Part shown: positions 23,537 to 35,200 of the stretch, piece after piece
Layout: each line of letters begins with the position of its first letter
Numbering within the stretch: position 1 is the stretch's first letter
Source of the DNA: Cladobotryum mycophilum
Taxonomy: Eukaryota > Ascomycota > Sordariomycetes > Hypocreales > Hypocreaceae
Length of the DNA: 64,000 bases
Reading direction: 5' to 3'
Assembly: GCA_036429605.1 (NCBI GenBank)
Contig: JAVFKD010000002.1
Location: 1,612,001 to 1,676,000, forward strand
Position numbers and translations under genes: made by a program
Notes under the pieces: model-generated
Database searches by the model: none
Told to the model about the DNA's origin: nothing
What the model saw: only the letters and a program-made list of their open reading frames with translations

Positions 23537-23819
23537 TTTCCTATTTGGGACATGTCTGTTTCGGGAGTGCTTCCGAGATCTGGTTGGAGCCTGAGATCGT
23601 CCAAACGCATGGATCACTAAGCGTCACTCCAATGGAAACCGTTGTCCGAGCGGCTCGGTGCGAAAGTGCGTGGTTGTTGAGTCGTGGAACAACCTTGGAG
23701 GCAGGGTTTACATAACCTCGAATCGGACTCAATTCTGTCCTCTTGTTGTAGGAAAACACCAATTTCCCATCTCTGTTTATGCACGTTTGAGTAATGTATC
23801 ATATTTACTCCTACCATGA

Positions 23820-24215
23820 TGCCTTCGCTCAGAGCTCTGCTAACTAGCGATGGGCCTTTTACCTCAACCTGTGCGTCGGTGGCGCCTCGGCTCCCGTCTA
23901 CATCCTAATCCTGCCTGACCAACCAGCCCCTTCCCGGTGTGCCGCTGCGCAAGCGTCTCGCCATGATGGACTACATCGGCGCCGTCCTCTCCTCCGCCAC
24001 CTTCCTGTGCATCATGATTGCCACGAACTTTAGTGGTGTCCTGTAGTCATAGGACAATGGCCAAATCATTGTCCTTTCCGTCCTCGCCGCCGTCATCTGC
24101 GCCGCCTTCTGCATCTAGTAGATCTACACCATTGGTACCTCCCTGGAGCACCCCATCCTCCCCCATGCAATTCTTCAAGGGCCTTTCCATGACTATCTTC
24201 TTCTTGACCATAAGT
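23820..24215 (+). pseudogene. MFS (DHA2-type efflux) transporter relic with multiple TAG stops
   Basis: Translation gives recognisable mid-protein segments of a 14-TM MFS transporter. These are RWAFYLNLCVGG followed by a hydrophobic helix, then after a frame change PLPGVPLRKRLAMMDYIGAV and further helices. The first matches the W.FY.NLP.G signature between TM6 and TM7. In-frame TAG codons lie at 23845, 24044, 24050, 24116 and 24119, and a frameshift lies near 23925. Most of the stops fit TGG-to-TAG or CAG-to-TAG transitions, as expected for RIP. The N- and C-terminal parts were not found. Its position beside the PKS/hydrolase pair suggests a lost cluster transporter; that is inference. Confidence 0.7.
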
Positions 24216-25077
24216 AGGTTACCCCCCATCTTTCACCCTCTTTCACCCCATGTTTTTCCATCCCCTCCCCAAACTCCCAAACCTATATATCTTGCTAGTA
24301 GCATTCCATGGCCTGGTACCAGTTGCCAGTCCAGGTAATAGACAAGTGCTATACTACCTATTGCAGATGGATCACGGATGAATCATCGGCAATGGATGGG
24401 TCATCATGGATGGAGTTGTGCTCCGTAGAGCTGAGGAGCCGAAAGTGAGATGTAGTAGATAACTACCTGTATCTGCTGGGTAGTATGGATATAAATATAT
24501 ATTAACACTAGGCCTTAACTATTCCATAACTTGACAAATTCGTTGCACCGGTATTTGTTTTACATCGGTCATACCCAGGTACTTAGTATACCTCGAACTG
24601 TTAATCTATAGGTCGGAGTTGGTAGTAGATTTGACTCCCTATTTAGATCTATCCATGTCTCAGATCTTCTGTACACCCGCAACTTTTTCTTTCTGATGTA
24701 AATGAAGTTGAAAATATTTCTATATGTAGCTATGTGCCTATCTGCTTATCAGACGTCGGTGGCCGCGACAACACGTGCAAACTTTGGATGCTGTTGTTTG
24801 TTTGTTTGTTTGTTTATTAGTTCGTATAGGTTAGGCAACTTGGAGGGCCAACGAGATGAATGGAGGGGAGGAGGAGGTGCGAGACAGCTGCCGACGGCTG
24901 CCTACCGTCTTGACGAATTCACGCTCCTCTACCAAGTACAAAGTACCCGATCGATTCACTTTCAAATCTGATGGAAGATTCCATTCCTTTCCTTCTCCCG
25001 AAACACCATCATGACAACCTGAAATACGCGCATCCTACATTTTCCTTTTCTGAGTAGGGAAACGAATTAAACCAAAG

Positions 25078-27290
25078 ATGGGCGAAAGACATCAGCTATT
25101 TGTCATCGCCAAACGAGGCAAGAAATACAGACTGCTTGCCGTCGTGCATCATCAGTGGCTGTATGGCAAGATCGCCCTCCAGAAATGCCTACGACTTCTC
25201 CGCATCTTTTCTCATCCTGCCAATCGTATCGCCCTAGAGCAGGAACTGGCATTTTCCGCCATCGAGAGTGACAAGATTGATGGTACGGTTCAAAAAAGGC
25301 ACTCCCTGGAATTATCCTGTGCTAACCAGCTAGCAGAGAATGGCCGGGGCTTCTACAAGGGCGCACCTCAACCTTTCCCCTTCGTCGCGACTTGCCTATA
25401 CCTTGGTATGTTCATATTGATAGCCTATTCAGTCCATGCACGAGATGTTAATTGTCGGCATCTCTGAACAGGCACTGTGTGTGACCCTGCTCGCGGTAAC
25501 CTCCGTAGTCGAGCCTCTGTCGAGCCCTTCTTTGGTTACAACGAGGGCGATAACAACACTGGTATCACGGTTATTGACATAACTGACCTTGATCGTTTGA
25601 GGTACTGCTTTGTGTGGCTTAGCCGCCGCCATGATAAGCCTATCAGTGCTAGAGACTATCTTCGCAAATTCTACGAGTTTGAAGATGGTCCTACGGGACA
25701 GGAACCGACGGGACAGGGACCGAATGCGCTCGATACCGAGGACAAGGCGGTGCTAGATGCCCTGACAGAATACAAGCTTGTTTCTCTCAGCTCCCTAAAA
25801 GGTATGCTTGTAGTAGTCGTGAACAACCCCTCTCTGATGGGTTTTTGTTTCTGACCATGGCAGACTGCTGGCCACGAGGAAACTGGCTTGGGATGGACGA
25901 AGCAGCGGTGACCCAAGAAGAGAAAAAGGAAGAGGGGGATCAACTGTCCAAAGCACCTTCGAAATCCTTGCTTGACATGTCCATGGCTAAGCTTCTTGAC
26001 GAGCTGTTGGAAAATGGTGATGGCGCAGACATCAGCCTCCTTGACCAGCCGCTTCAGATCCCCAGTATGAGAGATGCCTTGCTCTCATACTGTCGTCAGA
26101 ACCCTGCCAAGATTGCCAAGTCGTCTTCTGCTATTGCTGTTCAAGTATTGGCCACACTCTTGGAGGGCAAGACATTTGTGGATCTTTCTCCATACGAAAA
26201 CATGGCCCCTGATGCAGTACGATCTGTGCTGAAGACACTCAAGGATGTCCGCGTGCTTAACCTTACTGGTATGTTAGCCGCGGCCAACTGCGAGATTGAG
26301 AGCACCCTCTCGGCGATTGGTCATGACCTGGACGAATTGTACATCCTCGATCGACCAGACCGCGACGCCGATGACCCTCTGCCTGCGATTCGCGCCATCG
26401 GGAGGCGGCCATTTACGATCCGTCGGGTTGTTCTGACTTCGGTCTTGTCTCGAGCCATCACCGAGAAGTCTTGGATAGTTTCTGATGAAGAAGCTCTCTC
26501 GAAAGCCAAACCGGGCACTCTTCCTATAACGTCTTCAGCAGAGCTGTATGGCCTTTCAAAGTCGTTCCCGGTCATTCAAATATTACACAAGTCTCCAGGA
26601 CTTTATCAACCTTGTCAATATGAAGCCCTTTTTCTCGGTGATGGCCTAATCAATCCTACCCGCATCATCTCAGGGATTCTCAACGTCATGCGCGGAAGGC
26701 TTTCGTACTCATTCAGCGACGCATATGGCACTTACATAGCTCATGGCTTCGCAACCGCCGAGTCATCGTTGAAAAGCTCAACTTCCCTGGAAATAAGTGC
26801 TCTGCCGGCAGAGACTTTCTGGATTGGCAGGCGGGGCGATGGTGATAGCTCATTCCGGGGTGTGTACGGACGTGTGCGTGATTTGACGCCAGATACATGG
26901 ACCATTGTTCTTGAGCACCAATCGCGCCGAGGACCACCCACGGCGAATGGATTTCCAGAGTCGCGGATAGCCAGTTTCAAGATTGCAATGCTACGGGCTA
27001 GAAAGCCAATCTCAGCCCTGCAGGACGAAAAGGTACCCCTGGAAGATATAGAGGTGGTGGATATTGAAACATTTTTAACCAAAGTTTCTCCAGCGGACAC
27101 GGCTGATTGGAACTCGGCCCTGGAGGAGCTTCGGACCACTGCAGAAAAGTGGCAGCCGGGACGTGAGCCTAATGAGGAATTCATGAGCTCAATGGATGCA
27201 TCTGAAGCTGCGGCTATCGTGGAACATATTTTTGGCAACATTAAGACTACTGAGGAAGCCAGGGACGGCGCTTACAGGTGGGCTAGTTGA
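25078..27290 (+). CDS. Conserved fungal protein of unknown function
   Basis: Three exons, 25078-25405, 25472-25801 and 25864-27290, giving 694 aa with consistent phase. The opening MGERHQLFVIAKRGKKYR and the HHQWLYG segment recall proteins widespread in Sordariomycetes that have no assigned function; this is from memory, not a search. The middle part (about residues 220-450) has leucine-rich stretches and a short NLTGMLAAANCEIEST segment that could be LRR- or F-box-associated, but no clear repeat can be drawn. There is no signal peptide or membrane segment. The gene is intact, unlike its upstream flank. An intron close to the 3' end (a GT follows GCTTACAG) is possible and would change the last few residues. 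Confidence 0.75.
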
Positions 27291-28619
27291 GATGGAGAAT
27301 CAGATGATGGAAGCATACGAGATATGCGAGGTTGCTCACCATTTCGTGCAGACTCACATGGTGAGCTCTAATATGATGACTCTGATAAGGGATCCAGACA
27401 AGGGATGTATCGGGATGCACATGTCTTCGCAACTGTCGCGGATACCTGTACGCTGCAGATCTACAAGAACCTAGAAGGTAGATATTTCTAGTTGACAATA
27501 AGAGTCGCGGAAACCGCCCCGAGTTTAATGTGGACATTGGTTACATTAGGATGGATATACGGAGTATTGGACGGATGGATTCCATATTTAGATGGATCCA
27601 TCAATCTAGGTATGCATGAATTTTAATGACGCCAATCCATGGAATGAATCCATCCAATACGACAGGTGTGTTGGCGCTAACAGTCGGGTGGCTTTCCTCA
27701 GGGCGGGCTGCTATGCTGTGGCTGTTAGCATAGCAATGTCGACCCTCTGTATCCTCAGTGAACATAGAGGAGACGCTGTACATGTTCCGGGAGCGCTGTA
27801 TCCTCTGTTAGGCCTTTGTCTCATCTCCAGCGGTTACACGACGGAAGAGATTGGCAAATTGGCGTTGCACCGTTCAATGCACTTGTGCAGGTACTGCTTT
27901 TATGTGAACCCCTGGCGGCGGCGCCTCCAATCCCCTTTCTCCCTCTCTATCTCTCTATCTCTCAAATTCCTGACCCGACCCTTATCTGCAGCTGAACGGA
28001 TCGAGCGATCGCCGTCGGCGGCTAAAACGTGTTCAGCTGGTCTGATCAGGTCTGGACTGGATGGATTGAATTTCCGTTGCTTTGTCTTTCCTGTCTTTTG
28101 CCTTTTGTCTTCTGTCTTCTGTTTCTGTTTTTTTCTTTCTCGTGCTTTCTTGCTGCTGTCAATCTCTTTTTTTGCTATACTTACTGTTTACTCTCGTTAT
28201 CGCCCCCCCCCGTTGTTCTTTGTCTTGACGGCGACGACGACAACGACAAACGGCATCGCTGAAACAGGCTGACAGTGACGTGACTGTCTGCAGCGAGAAA
28301 AAAGTGCGACGATTTGCGGCGACTGCGCCTCGATGGGAATTGTACGAACCTGATCCCCCCAACCATCCGACAACCGTGGAATCGACAATCCTTTGCTCCC
28401 GTTCCTTTTTTATTTTCAGTTTATTTTCCCCAATCACTCACAAACGACACTCGTTTTGGTTTTTGATTTGAGGCGCCGATCCAATTGAATAATTATTATC
28501 GCATTTGCCGTGCCATCCGAGCAAGGTGTATTTATCTTACGCATAACGACCCGCCCCCCTGTCTCGACGAAACTTCCGTCCGAAAAAGAAAAAGAAAAAA
28601 CGTCCAAAATATTCCCGAC
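27291..28619. other. Intergenic with imperfect inverted repeat and pyrimidine-rich promoter
   Basis: 1.3 kb between the conserved gene and the GH128 gene. It includes an imperfect inverted repeat at 27564-27660 (listed separately) and long CT-rich tracts at about 27925-28180, typical of strong fungal promoters upstream of cell-wall genes. A 218-codon ORF at 27616-28272 is composed largely of these tracts and is not supported as a gene. Confidence 0.5.
27564..27660. repeat. Imperfect inverted repeat, MITE-like
   Basis: Arms 27564-27585 and 27639-27660 are inverted copies matching at 19 of 22 positions, separated by 53 bp. The spacer holds a perfect 12 bp palindrome, GATGGATCCATC. The structure could be a small non-autonomous element or a chance hairpin in GGAT-rich sequence. 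No target-site duplication was confirmed. Confidence 0.4.
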
Positions 28620-29656
28620 ATGCCCAATCTGGCCCTCTTGTTGCTGGCGGGCATCGGCCTCGCCAGCGCTGCCTCTGACAAGAGAGGCCTCGTCTTCGTC
28701 CCCAGCGACAAGTTTCCCAACGACAACAAGCTCTGGGTTCAGTCCGGGAGTGACCTGACATGGTACTACAACTACAAGGCGCTGCCCTCGCCCGCCTACA
28801 CTTCGATATCGCAGGACAAGTTTGAGTTTGTGCCGATGATGTGGGGCGTCAGCTCCAATCTCAACGACACTACCTTCCTCGACCAGGTCAAGACTCTGAT
28901 TGATCAGGGCACCAAGATCCAACACGTCCTTGGCTTCAACGAACCGGATGCGCCGTTCAGCCAGGGCGGGAGCAATGTGAAGCCTGCCGACGCAGCCCAG
29001 GCTTGGGCCGCCAACTTTGAGCCGTTGGGGAAGATGGGCATCAAGTTGGGGTTGCCCGCGTGTACGGGCGCGCCTGGGAGCTTGCCGTGGCTTAAGCAGT
29101 TTCTGGGCAACTGCTCAGAGATCATCAGCGCCGGCGGCCCCCAGAAGAATTGCACCTGGGACTTTGTTCCCGTGCATTGGTATGACAATTTTGCGGGCCT
29201 TGCGTCCATGATTGGCGAGAGGCAGGCAACGTAAGTTCTCCCCCCCCCCAAAAGAAGAAAATCTCAACGATTTACAATCATTTGCATATTTGTAAGCGGA
29301 GACTGACATGTATATACCATAGCTGGCCTGGTGCCGAGGTTTGGGTCACCGAATATGCCTTTGCCCATCAGGACCTCACGACGACGCAGCAATTCTTCAA
29401 CCAGACGCTCGACTACTTTGACAAGGAGGACTTCATCGGCCGCTACACTTACTTTGGCGCTTTCCGCTCTGACACCTCCAACGTCGGCCCCAACGCCGCG
29501 TTCCTCAGCTCGCAGGGCAAGCTCACCGACATTGGATCCTGGTACCTTGGATTCTCCGCCACGGGCGTCAAACCCTCGAGTGCTGCGACCGCCGTTCCGG
29601 GCCGGATAGCCCTGGTCGCGAGCGTAGCGTCGGTCATTCTGCTTGGGTTGCTCTAG
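28620..29656 (+). CDS. GH128 (Asl1-like) cell-wall glucanase, GPI-anchored
   Basis: Two exons, 28620-29230 and 29323-29656, giving 314 aa. A signal peptide of about 18 residues (MPNLALLLLAGIGLASA) leads a single glycoside hydrolase 128 domain. Glu108 in LGFNEPD and Glu214 in VWVTEYAF are the likely acid/base and nucleophile. GH128 enzymes act on beta-1,3-glucan; Asl1 of fission yeast is a cell-wall member. The C-terminus ends in a small-residue region (PSSAATAVPG) and a hydrophobic tail, typical of a GPI anchor signal, so the protein should sit on the plasma membrane or cell wall. The start at 28620 is preferred over the in-frame Met at 28485 because it gives a proper signal peptide. Confidence 0.88.
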
Positions 29657-30342
29657 AGGAATAGCTGAAGTCGAAAGTGATTAATATGCCGATTTAACAA
29701 CATGCCCATCACAAAAACTCCGGGGGAGGAGGGGGGTCAAGTCTGTTTTATATCAAGGATTATAGACTTTATGACGGGGCTTACCACATACATGATGTAA
29801 AGCGCCGTAGTAGCGCAAGGACTTTAGAACGTACATAATTAGGCGATGGATAATTTGGGTATCTAGACATTCTGGTTTTGGGAAAGGGAAATAAAGGTCA
29901 TCTGGTGTCTAATATGATGTGTGTATGCTTTTTCATGATTCATACATGTCTCCCACTTTTATGAGGCAACAGCGAAATATGGGATTTGGTATGCCTGCTC
30001 TTGCTTTCATGATCCACATGTGGATTCTTCTCAACGGTAGACCCAAGTCCTAGTTTGTAGTGAAGAAGTAGAGTGAACTGATTGATAACTCCGTGCCGTA
30101 GAACGCAGCATGACTGGAAAAGTCTGTCTGATTTTTGTGATATTGCTACGTGGGTTTGTAGAGACCGATAATCGGAGAGCCCTGAAGGACAAGTCTGATC
30201 TCACATGCTAATTGTTGCATTGATGATGATGGATTCATCTTGATTCATCTCACTTACGAACGACAAACTCGATCGACACCCAAGCTGCAGGCCGTTGTTC
30301 GTAACGCTAATTCGAGCCGTCGAGTCTTCATGCAAAGACCAA
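29657..30342. other. Intergenic, no gene seen
   Basis: About 690 bp between the GH128 gene and the first tRNA. No coding signal is visible. Confidence 0.6.
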
Positions 30343-30423
30343 GGCAGAGTGCCAGAGTGGTTAATGGGTATGACTAGAAATCATATGGTTTCGGCCTCGC
30401 AGGTTCGAATCCTGTCTCTGTCG
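30343..30423 (+). tRNA. tRNA-Ser (AGA), copy 1
   Basis: An 81 nt cloverleaf. The acceptor stem GGCAGAG pairs with CTCTGTC (one G-T), followed by a G discriminator. The anticodon stem TATGA/TCATA encloses the loop CTAGAAA, so the anticodon is AGA. The T arm is GCAGG-TTCGAAT-CCTGT. A variable arm longer than in ordinary tRNAs fits serine. No intron. A T7 run about 8 bases downstream is a Pol III terminator. Confidence 0.9.
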
Positions 30424-30431
30424 TCTTTACA

Positions 30432-30438
30432 TTTTTTT
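30432..30438 (+). terminator. Pol III T-run terminator
   Basis: A run of seven T residues soon after tRNA-Ser copy 1, as expected for RNA polymerase III termination. Confidence 0.6.
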
Positions 30439-30611
30439 GAAGGCTTCTCCACAAAGAGTCTCCGTGATAATAATTTATTCTTCTTTTTCTCTTTTTTCCC
30501 TTCTTCTTTTTCTTTTTTCTGTTTTTCCTTTGTTTAGCTCTTATTGTGTGTCCCCCCTCGGGAATGTGCTCATATCCATCTTGTGCTCACATCATTTCCC
30601 AACAAGGTTAG

Positions 30612-30692
30612 GGCAGAGTGTCAGAGTGGTTAATGAGTATGACTAGAAATCATATGGTTTCGGCCGCGCAGGTTCGAATCCTGTCTCTGTCG
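30612..30692 (+). tRNA. tRNA-Ser (AGA), copy 2
   Basis: An 81 nt tRNA almost identical to copy 1, 188 bp downstream on the same strand, with the same acceptor stem, anticodon loop and T arm. It differs near the D stem, in the D loop (GAGT against GGGT) and in the variable arm (CGC against CTC). T-runs follow immediately, within about 12 bases. The pair looks like a tandem duplication that has diverged only at tolerated positions. Confidence 0.9.
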
Positions 30693-32292
30693 GGCTTTTA
30701 TTTTTTGGCTGTTTTCTTCTTCTTCCTCTTCTTCTTCCCTGAGCGAGGATGATGCCATGGATAATCGAGATTTAATACCTCGGGCATCACCGGGGAGTCG
30801 GAGTGGCGCAGCAAGAAGGCTGAGGGGGGCCACGACCGACCGACCGTAGTGCCAGAGAGGCGTCCCCGGGGCGGGGTAGTACTGGAGTAACTTTCCCGGT
30901 CCGTTGAGGGGATGTCCGGCGCCGGATTCAACATTGAAAAAAGTGTTGAACTGGAATGTAGGTTTTGTTTATTTTTGTTTACCGTGTGTGCTCAAGCTTA
31001 TGATGACCTCAACTTCTCTTCAGGTTATGAAAGCTAGTGGACCGAAGTAAGTAGATGATAAATAATTGGAAGTGGCAGGCCAAGAGTGTAGTGGTTCTTC
31101 CCAGTTCTTTGGGTCTTGACGTGCATCCCGTTCGACTGCTCTTTCCAGAAGACAGACATGACACAGGTCGCCACCCAGATCTTGGCGCCAAGCCACTTCA
31201 CACGCACGGAAACAGATGGCACTGCTTGGAGTGATAACTTGAGGACATCTCATTGGACAATGATGGTATAAGCTTAGACGACATAACCTTAAAACACCAT
31301 TGAGATTCCAGCAGATGCGCCTTCTGCAGGAGCGGGGAACTATTAGGACTTCTCGGCAGCAGAGACTCATTACTCATTAGATCTTGGCACATTGTTCATT
31401 TTCTCCAGGGCTACCTTTTTTCCTTTCCTCGCTCTGCCATTGATGTGGTTGAACGCGCGTCGCCAAGCAGAGAATCATCTTGGCGCATTGATACGACGGT
31501 TGGCATGATTTCAGCAGCATGCAAGGGATTTTGAGGCTTGGTAACGGTTCTGCATTCATGGGAAGTGAGACAGAATCAAGACCTTCTTCTTCTTCTTCTT
31601 CTTTCAGTTCGTTGCTTGAGCGTTAGCACACGTGGTGCCATGTGCTTGGGTGTCATTCGGCAACTCCCTCACAATTCCAGGGCATCGCGCGATACCCAAC
31701 ACGAACAGGCAGAGAAACTCAACAAACACCCGCTCAAATGCGAGGCCGTTCTTTTGACGTCACGCCATCGGCAACTTGTACTCCATCATGGCAAGCAAAG
31801 CACGCTTGCGCGGAGAAAGAGTATCGACGGCGTCGCAGCTCAACCTTGGGACTGGGTCGTGGCTTTTGCTGCCAAGACGCCACAACACCCCGGAGTGGAC
31901 CATGACAGTACGGCAATGACAGCTTTGTTGCCGCATGGCGATACCTGATCTTCAGCCGAGAGTCTGTTGGGGGTCGAGGTATCGCCTCGTCTTGCGAGTA
32001 CTTATATGGCCTGTCCCCGCTCCCGAAAGCTTACTTTGATTTGATTCAAACTCAGACAAAAATCCCAGATCTATCCATCATTCATCTATCTGATATACCC
32101 ACCTACACATAGAACCAAGATTGATAGATTAGCCAAGTAGCCCTGAGATCGAGGCTAACTAGGCATCGGCACATCACGCATTGATTTGATTTTACGTTGA
32201 CTCATCTTCAACCTTGATCCATCTATGAAGCATTCTTTGTTCTCCCACTCTAGACAACCCCCGCACTGGCGCCTTCTTCCCTCCCGGCGGCA
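30693..32292. promoter_or_regulatory. Long upstream region of the ENA ATPase gene
   Basis: About 1.6 kb with no supported gene. A 136-codon ORF at 31538-31948 has a (CTT)n-derived Leu run and no family features. The region from 31181 to 32137 carries seven PacC-type hexamers, listed separately. Confidence 0.55.
31181..32137. promoter_or_regulatory. Cluster of PacC-type GCCAAG hexamers
   Basis: GCCAAG or its complement occurs at 31181-31186, 31187-31192, 31383-31388, 31462-31467, 31479-31484, 31871-31876 and 32132-32137. The first two abut to form the perfect palindrome CTTGGCGCCAAG. GCCARG is the PacC consensus, and ENA-type ATPases are known alkaline-pH and salt-responsive PacC/Rim101-linked genes. 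About one hit would be expected by chance in this length at even base composition. Function is inferred. Confidence 0.55.
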
Positions 32293-35200
32293 ATGGCTGA
32301 GTTTCCAAGACACCCGTTCCTGCTTACAGTTCAGGAAACGGCAGATGCTCTTGGTACAGATGTTGACCGAGGTCTCACCTCCGAAGAGGTTGTTCGGCTT
32401 CAAGCCAAGTACCCCAAGAATGAGCTAGACGTGGGAGGTACCATCCCATGGTACAGTATTCTGACAAAGCAGATGCTCAATGCCATGATTATTGTAAGTT
32501 ATCATTGTCCCCTATCTTGCCTGCATTGGTCTGGCACTTGGTTGTCTTTTTTTTTTGCTGACTCTCATGTCGTTGATGTTAGGTCCTTGTCTTTGCCATG
32601 GCACTGAGTTTCGGTATCAAGGATTATATCGAGGGAGGTGTCCTTGCATTTGTAATCTTCTTGAACGTCACTATTGGCTTCTGGCAAGAGTATCGCGCAG
32701 AGAAGCGTATGGACGCCCTTCGTGCACTATCTTCTCCTAGTGCCATGGTTCTTCGAGATGGCAAAACACAGGTTATTTCCAAGTAGGTCCTTCACTATGT
32801 CGACGCTCTAGAACACATTATTCTAACTATTTCATAGCCCTGAAGTCGTCCCTGGAGATATTGTGCTTCTTAAAATGGGCGACACAGTCCCGGCGGATCT
32901 CCGACTCTTTGAGGCTATGAACCTTGCCTGCGAAGAGGGACAGCTGACTGGCGAGTCTATCCCCGTTGAAAAGATGACAGAAAACAATATCACAGCGCAC
33001 GACTCCGAGACGGCCGCTACTTCAGAAGAGGAGATTGGCATTGGCGACCGAGTCAATATGGCTTATGCGACTACAGTTGTTCAAAAGGGCAGAGGTCGTG
33101 GCATCGTCACGGCAACTGGAATGAACACAGAAGTTGGGAAAATAGCGGCTTCCACTTCCAAGAAGCAGCGCAAGGCCGGTCGCTCCATGAATTGGCGCAA
33201 GTACGGAAAGAAACAACCCGTTGTTGGACTCTCGAAACGTGTTTACGATGGGATCGGCAAATTTCTTGGTCTCACAGTAGGCACGCCATTGCAGCGAAAG
33301 TTATCGGCCCTGGCTTATGTTTTGTTTGGTTGCGCCATTGTCCTCGCCATGATTGTCTTTGGAGTTAATCACTTCGATTTACGGCACGAGGTTATCATCT
33401 ACGCCACTTCTCTGGGGATTGCCATCATCCCCGAGTCTCTTGTTGCGTAAGTTTTCCTCTTTCTAGCCTCCAACGAATTCCTTTACTGACTATTTCATGC
33501 AGTGTACTCACAATTACCATGGTCGTTGCTGTTACGGTGATGCGCAAGGCGAATGTGGTCGTTCGAGACTTGTCAGCCCTGGAAGCTCTGGGAGGCGTCA
33601 CCAATATCTGCTCAGACAAGACTGGAACCTTGACAGAAGGTGCCATGATCGTCCGACAGGCCTGGATTCCTTCGACCCATATTTACACAGTTCGCGAATC
33701 ACAGAACCCTAATGATCCGACCAAAGGGCGTGTGACCTATTCGCAGAGGAAGGAGGAAGTAGAGCCCCAAGAGGAGCCAAAGCGCGACTATGATAGGGAA
33801 CGCAGCGCGGCCGTGCTCAAGTTTGATGTTCCCGATGAAAAGCTCAACACGAAATCTGCGAGGGAGTCAATGGACCAATTTGAAACGAAAATGACGGATG
33901 AACTAAGGGCATTCCTTCTCTCGTCGGCTCTGTGCAATCTTGCTACTGTTCGATTCGATAGGGAGGAAGAGAGGTGGCAGACTACAGGAGAGCCAACCGA
34001 GATTGCTCTCCAGGTATTCGCGCACCGATTCAACTGCGGCAAGAAGACGCTTGAAGGGCAGGGATGGAAGCAGGTTGCTGAATTTCCATTCGACAGCTCC
34101 ATCAAGCGCATGTCGGTCATTTACAATGCACCTGCCGGCGAAAGCGAATCCATCGTTGAGACGGAAAACAGCATGGTGTTCACGAAAGGCGCCGTTGAGC
34201 GAATCTTGGATTTGTGCTCATTCATCGGGACTGGGGATGATAGGCAACCCGTAACCGACGAGCTCAAAGAGTCGGTTCTCGAGCAGATGACCTCTCTTGC
34301 CTCTCAGGGTCAGCGTGTTCTCGCCATTGCATATCGTCCTTGGGATGGCAGGTTCACCGCTAAGCAATCTTCGTCCCCGGAAGAGGACGAGAAACTTCGA
34401 TCATCTGTGGAACGAGACCTGACGCTGCTTGGCCTTGCCGGCATCTATGACCCTCCGCGTCGCGAAACAAAGTCGTCCATTTCGGAATGCTCACAGGCAG
34501 GTATCAAGGTACACATGCTTACCGGCGATCATCCCGAGACGGCCAAGGCCATTGCCAAGGAGGTTGGCATTATTCCCAAGAATCTCGGTATCCTGCCCGA
34601 TTCTGTTGCCACGTCCATCGTGCAAAAGGCGACAGACTTTGATAAGATGACGGATGCGGAAATCGATGCGCTGGAGGAGCTGCCGCTTGTCATTGCTCGA
34701 TGTGCGCCTGATACCAAGACTCGCATGATTGAGGCGCTTCGTCGTCGTGGCGCATTCATGGCCATGACCGGTGATGGCGTCAACGATGCACCCTCCTTGT
34801 CCCGCGCGGATGTTGGTATTGCGATGGGCTCCGGTTCTGATGTCGCAAAGTCGGCGGCCAAGATTGTGCTGACGGACGACAAGTTCAATTCCATCGTCGC
34901 CGCTATCCGCGAGGGGCGTCGCATGTTTGACAACATCCAGAAGTTTGTTCTGCATTTATTGACGTCCAACGTGGGAGAGGTGATTCTCCTCGTTGCCGGT
35001 CTAGGCTTCATCGACGAGTCTGGATTCTCGGTGTTCCCCGTTTCGCCTCTGCAAATCATCTGGATCAACATGGTCACCTCTTCGTTCCCCGCGTTTGGCC
35101 TCGGCCGCGAGGGGGCAGCTCGGGATGTGATGCGGAAGCCGCCGCAGGACAAGAAGCGCGGCGTCTTTACGAACCAAATCATTGTCGACATGATTGTCTA

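Larger units (their letters stand above)
22637..25077. other. Decayed, AT-richer gene-relic zone
   Basis: This 2.4 kb stretch holds no intact gene. It contains two relics, annotated separately, and AT-rich patches around 22650-23000 and 24480-24560. Transition-type stop codons in the MFS relic and AT enrichment fit RIP-like decay, though I could not compute RIP indices. Confidence 0.5.

Noticed and set aside
27616..28272. 218-codon ORF before GH128
   Set aside because: Its second half is pyrimidine-tract sequence and it has no recognisable domain; more likely promoter/leader.
31538..31948. 136-codon ORF upstream of ENA
   Set aside because: Contains a (CTT)n Leu run and no family features; lies in the ENA promoter.
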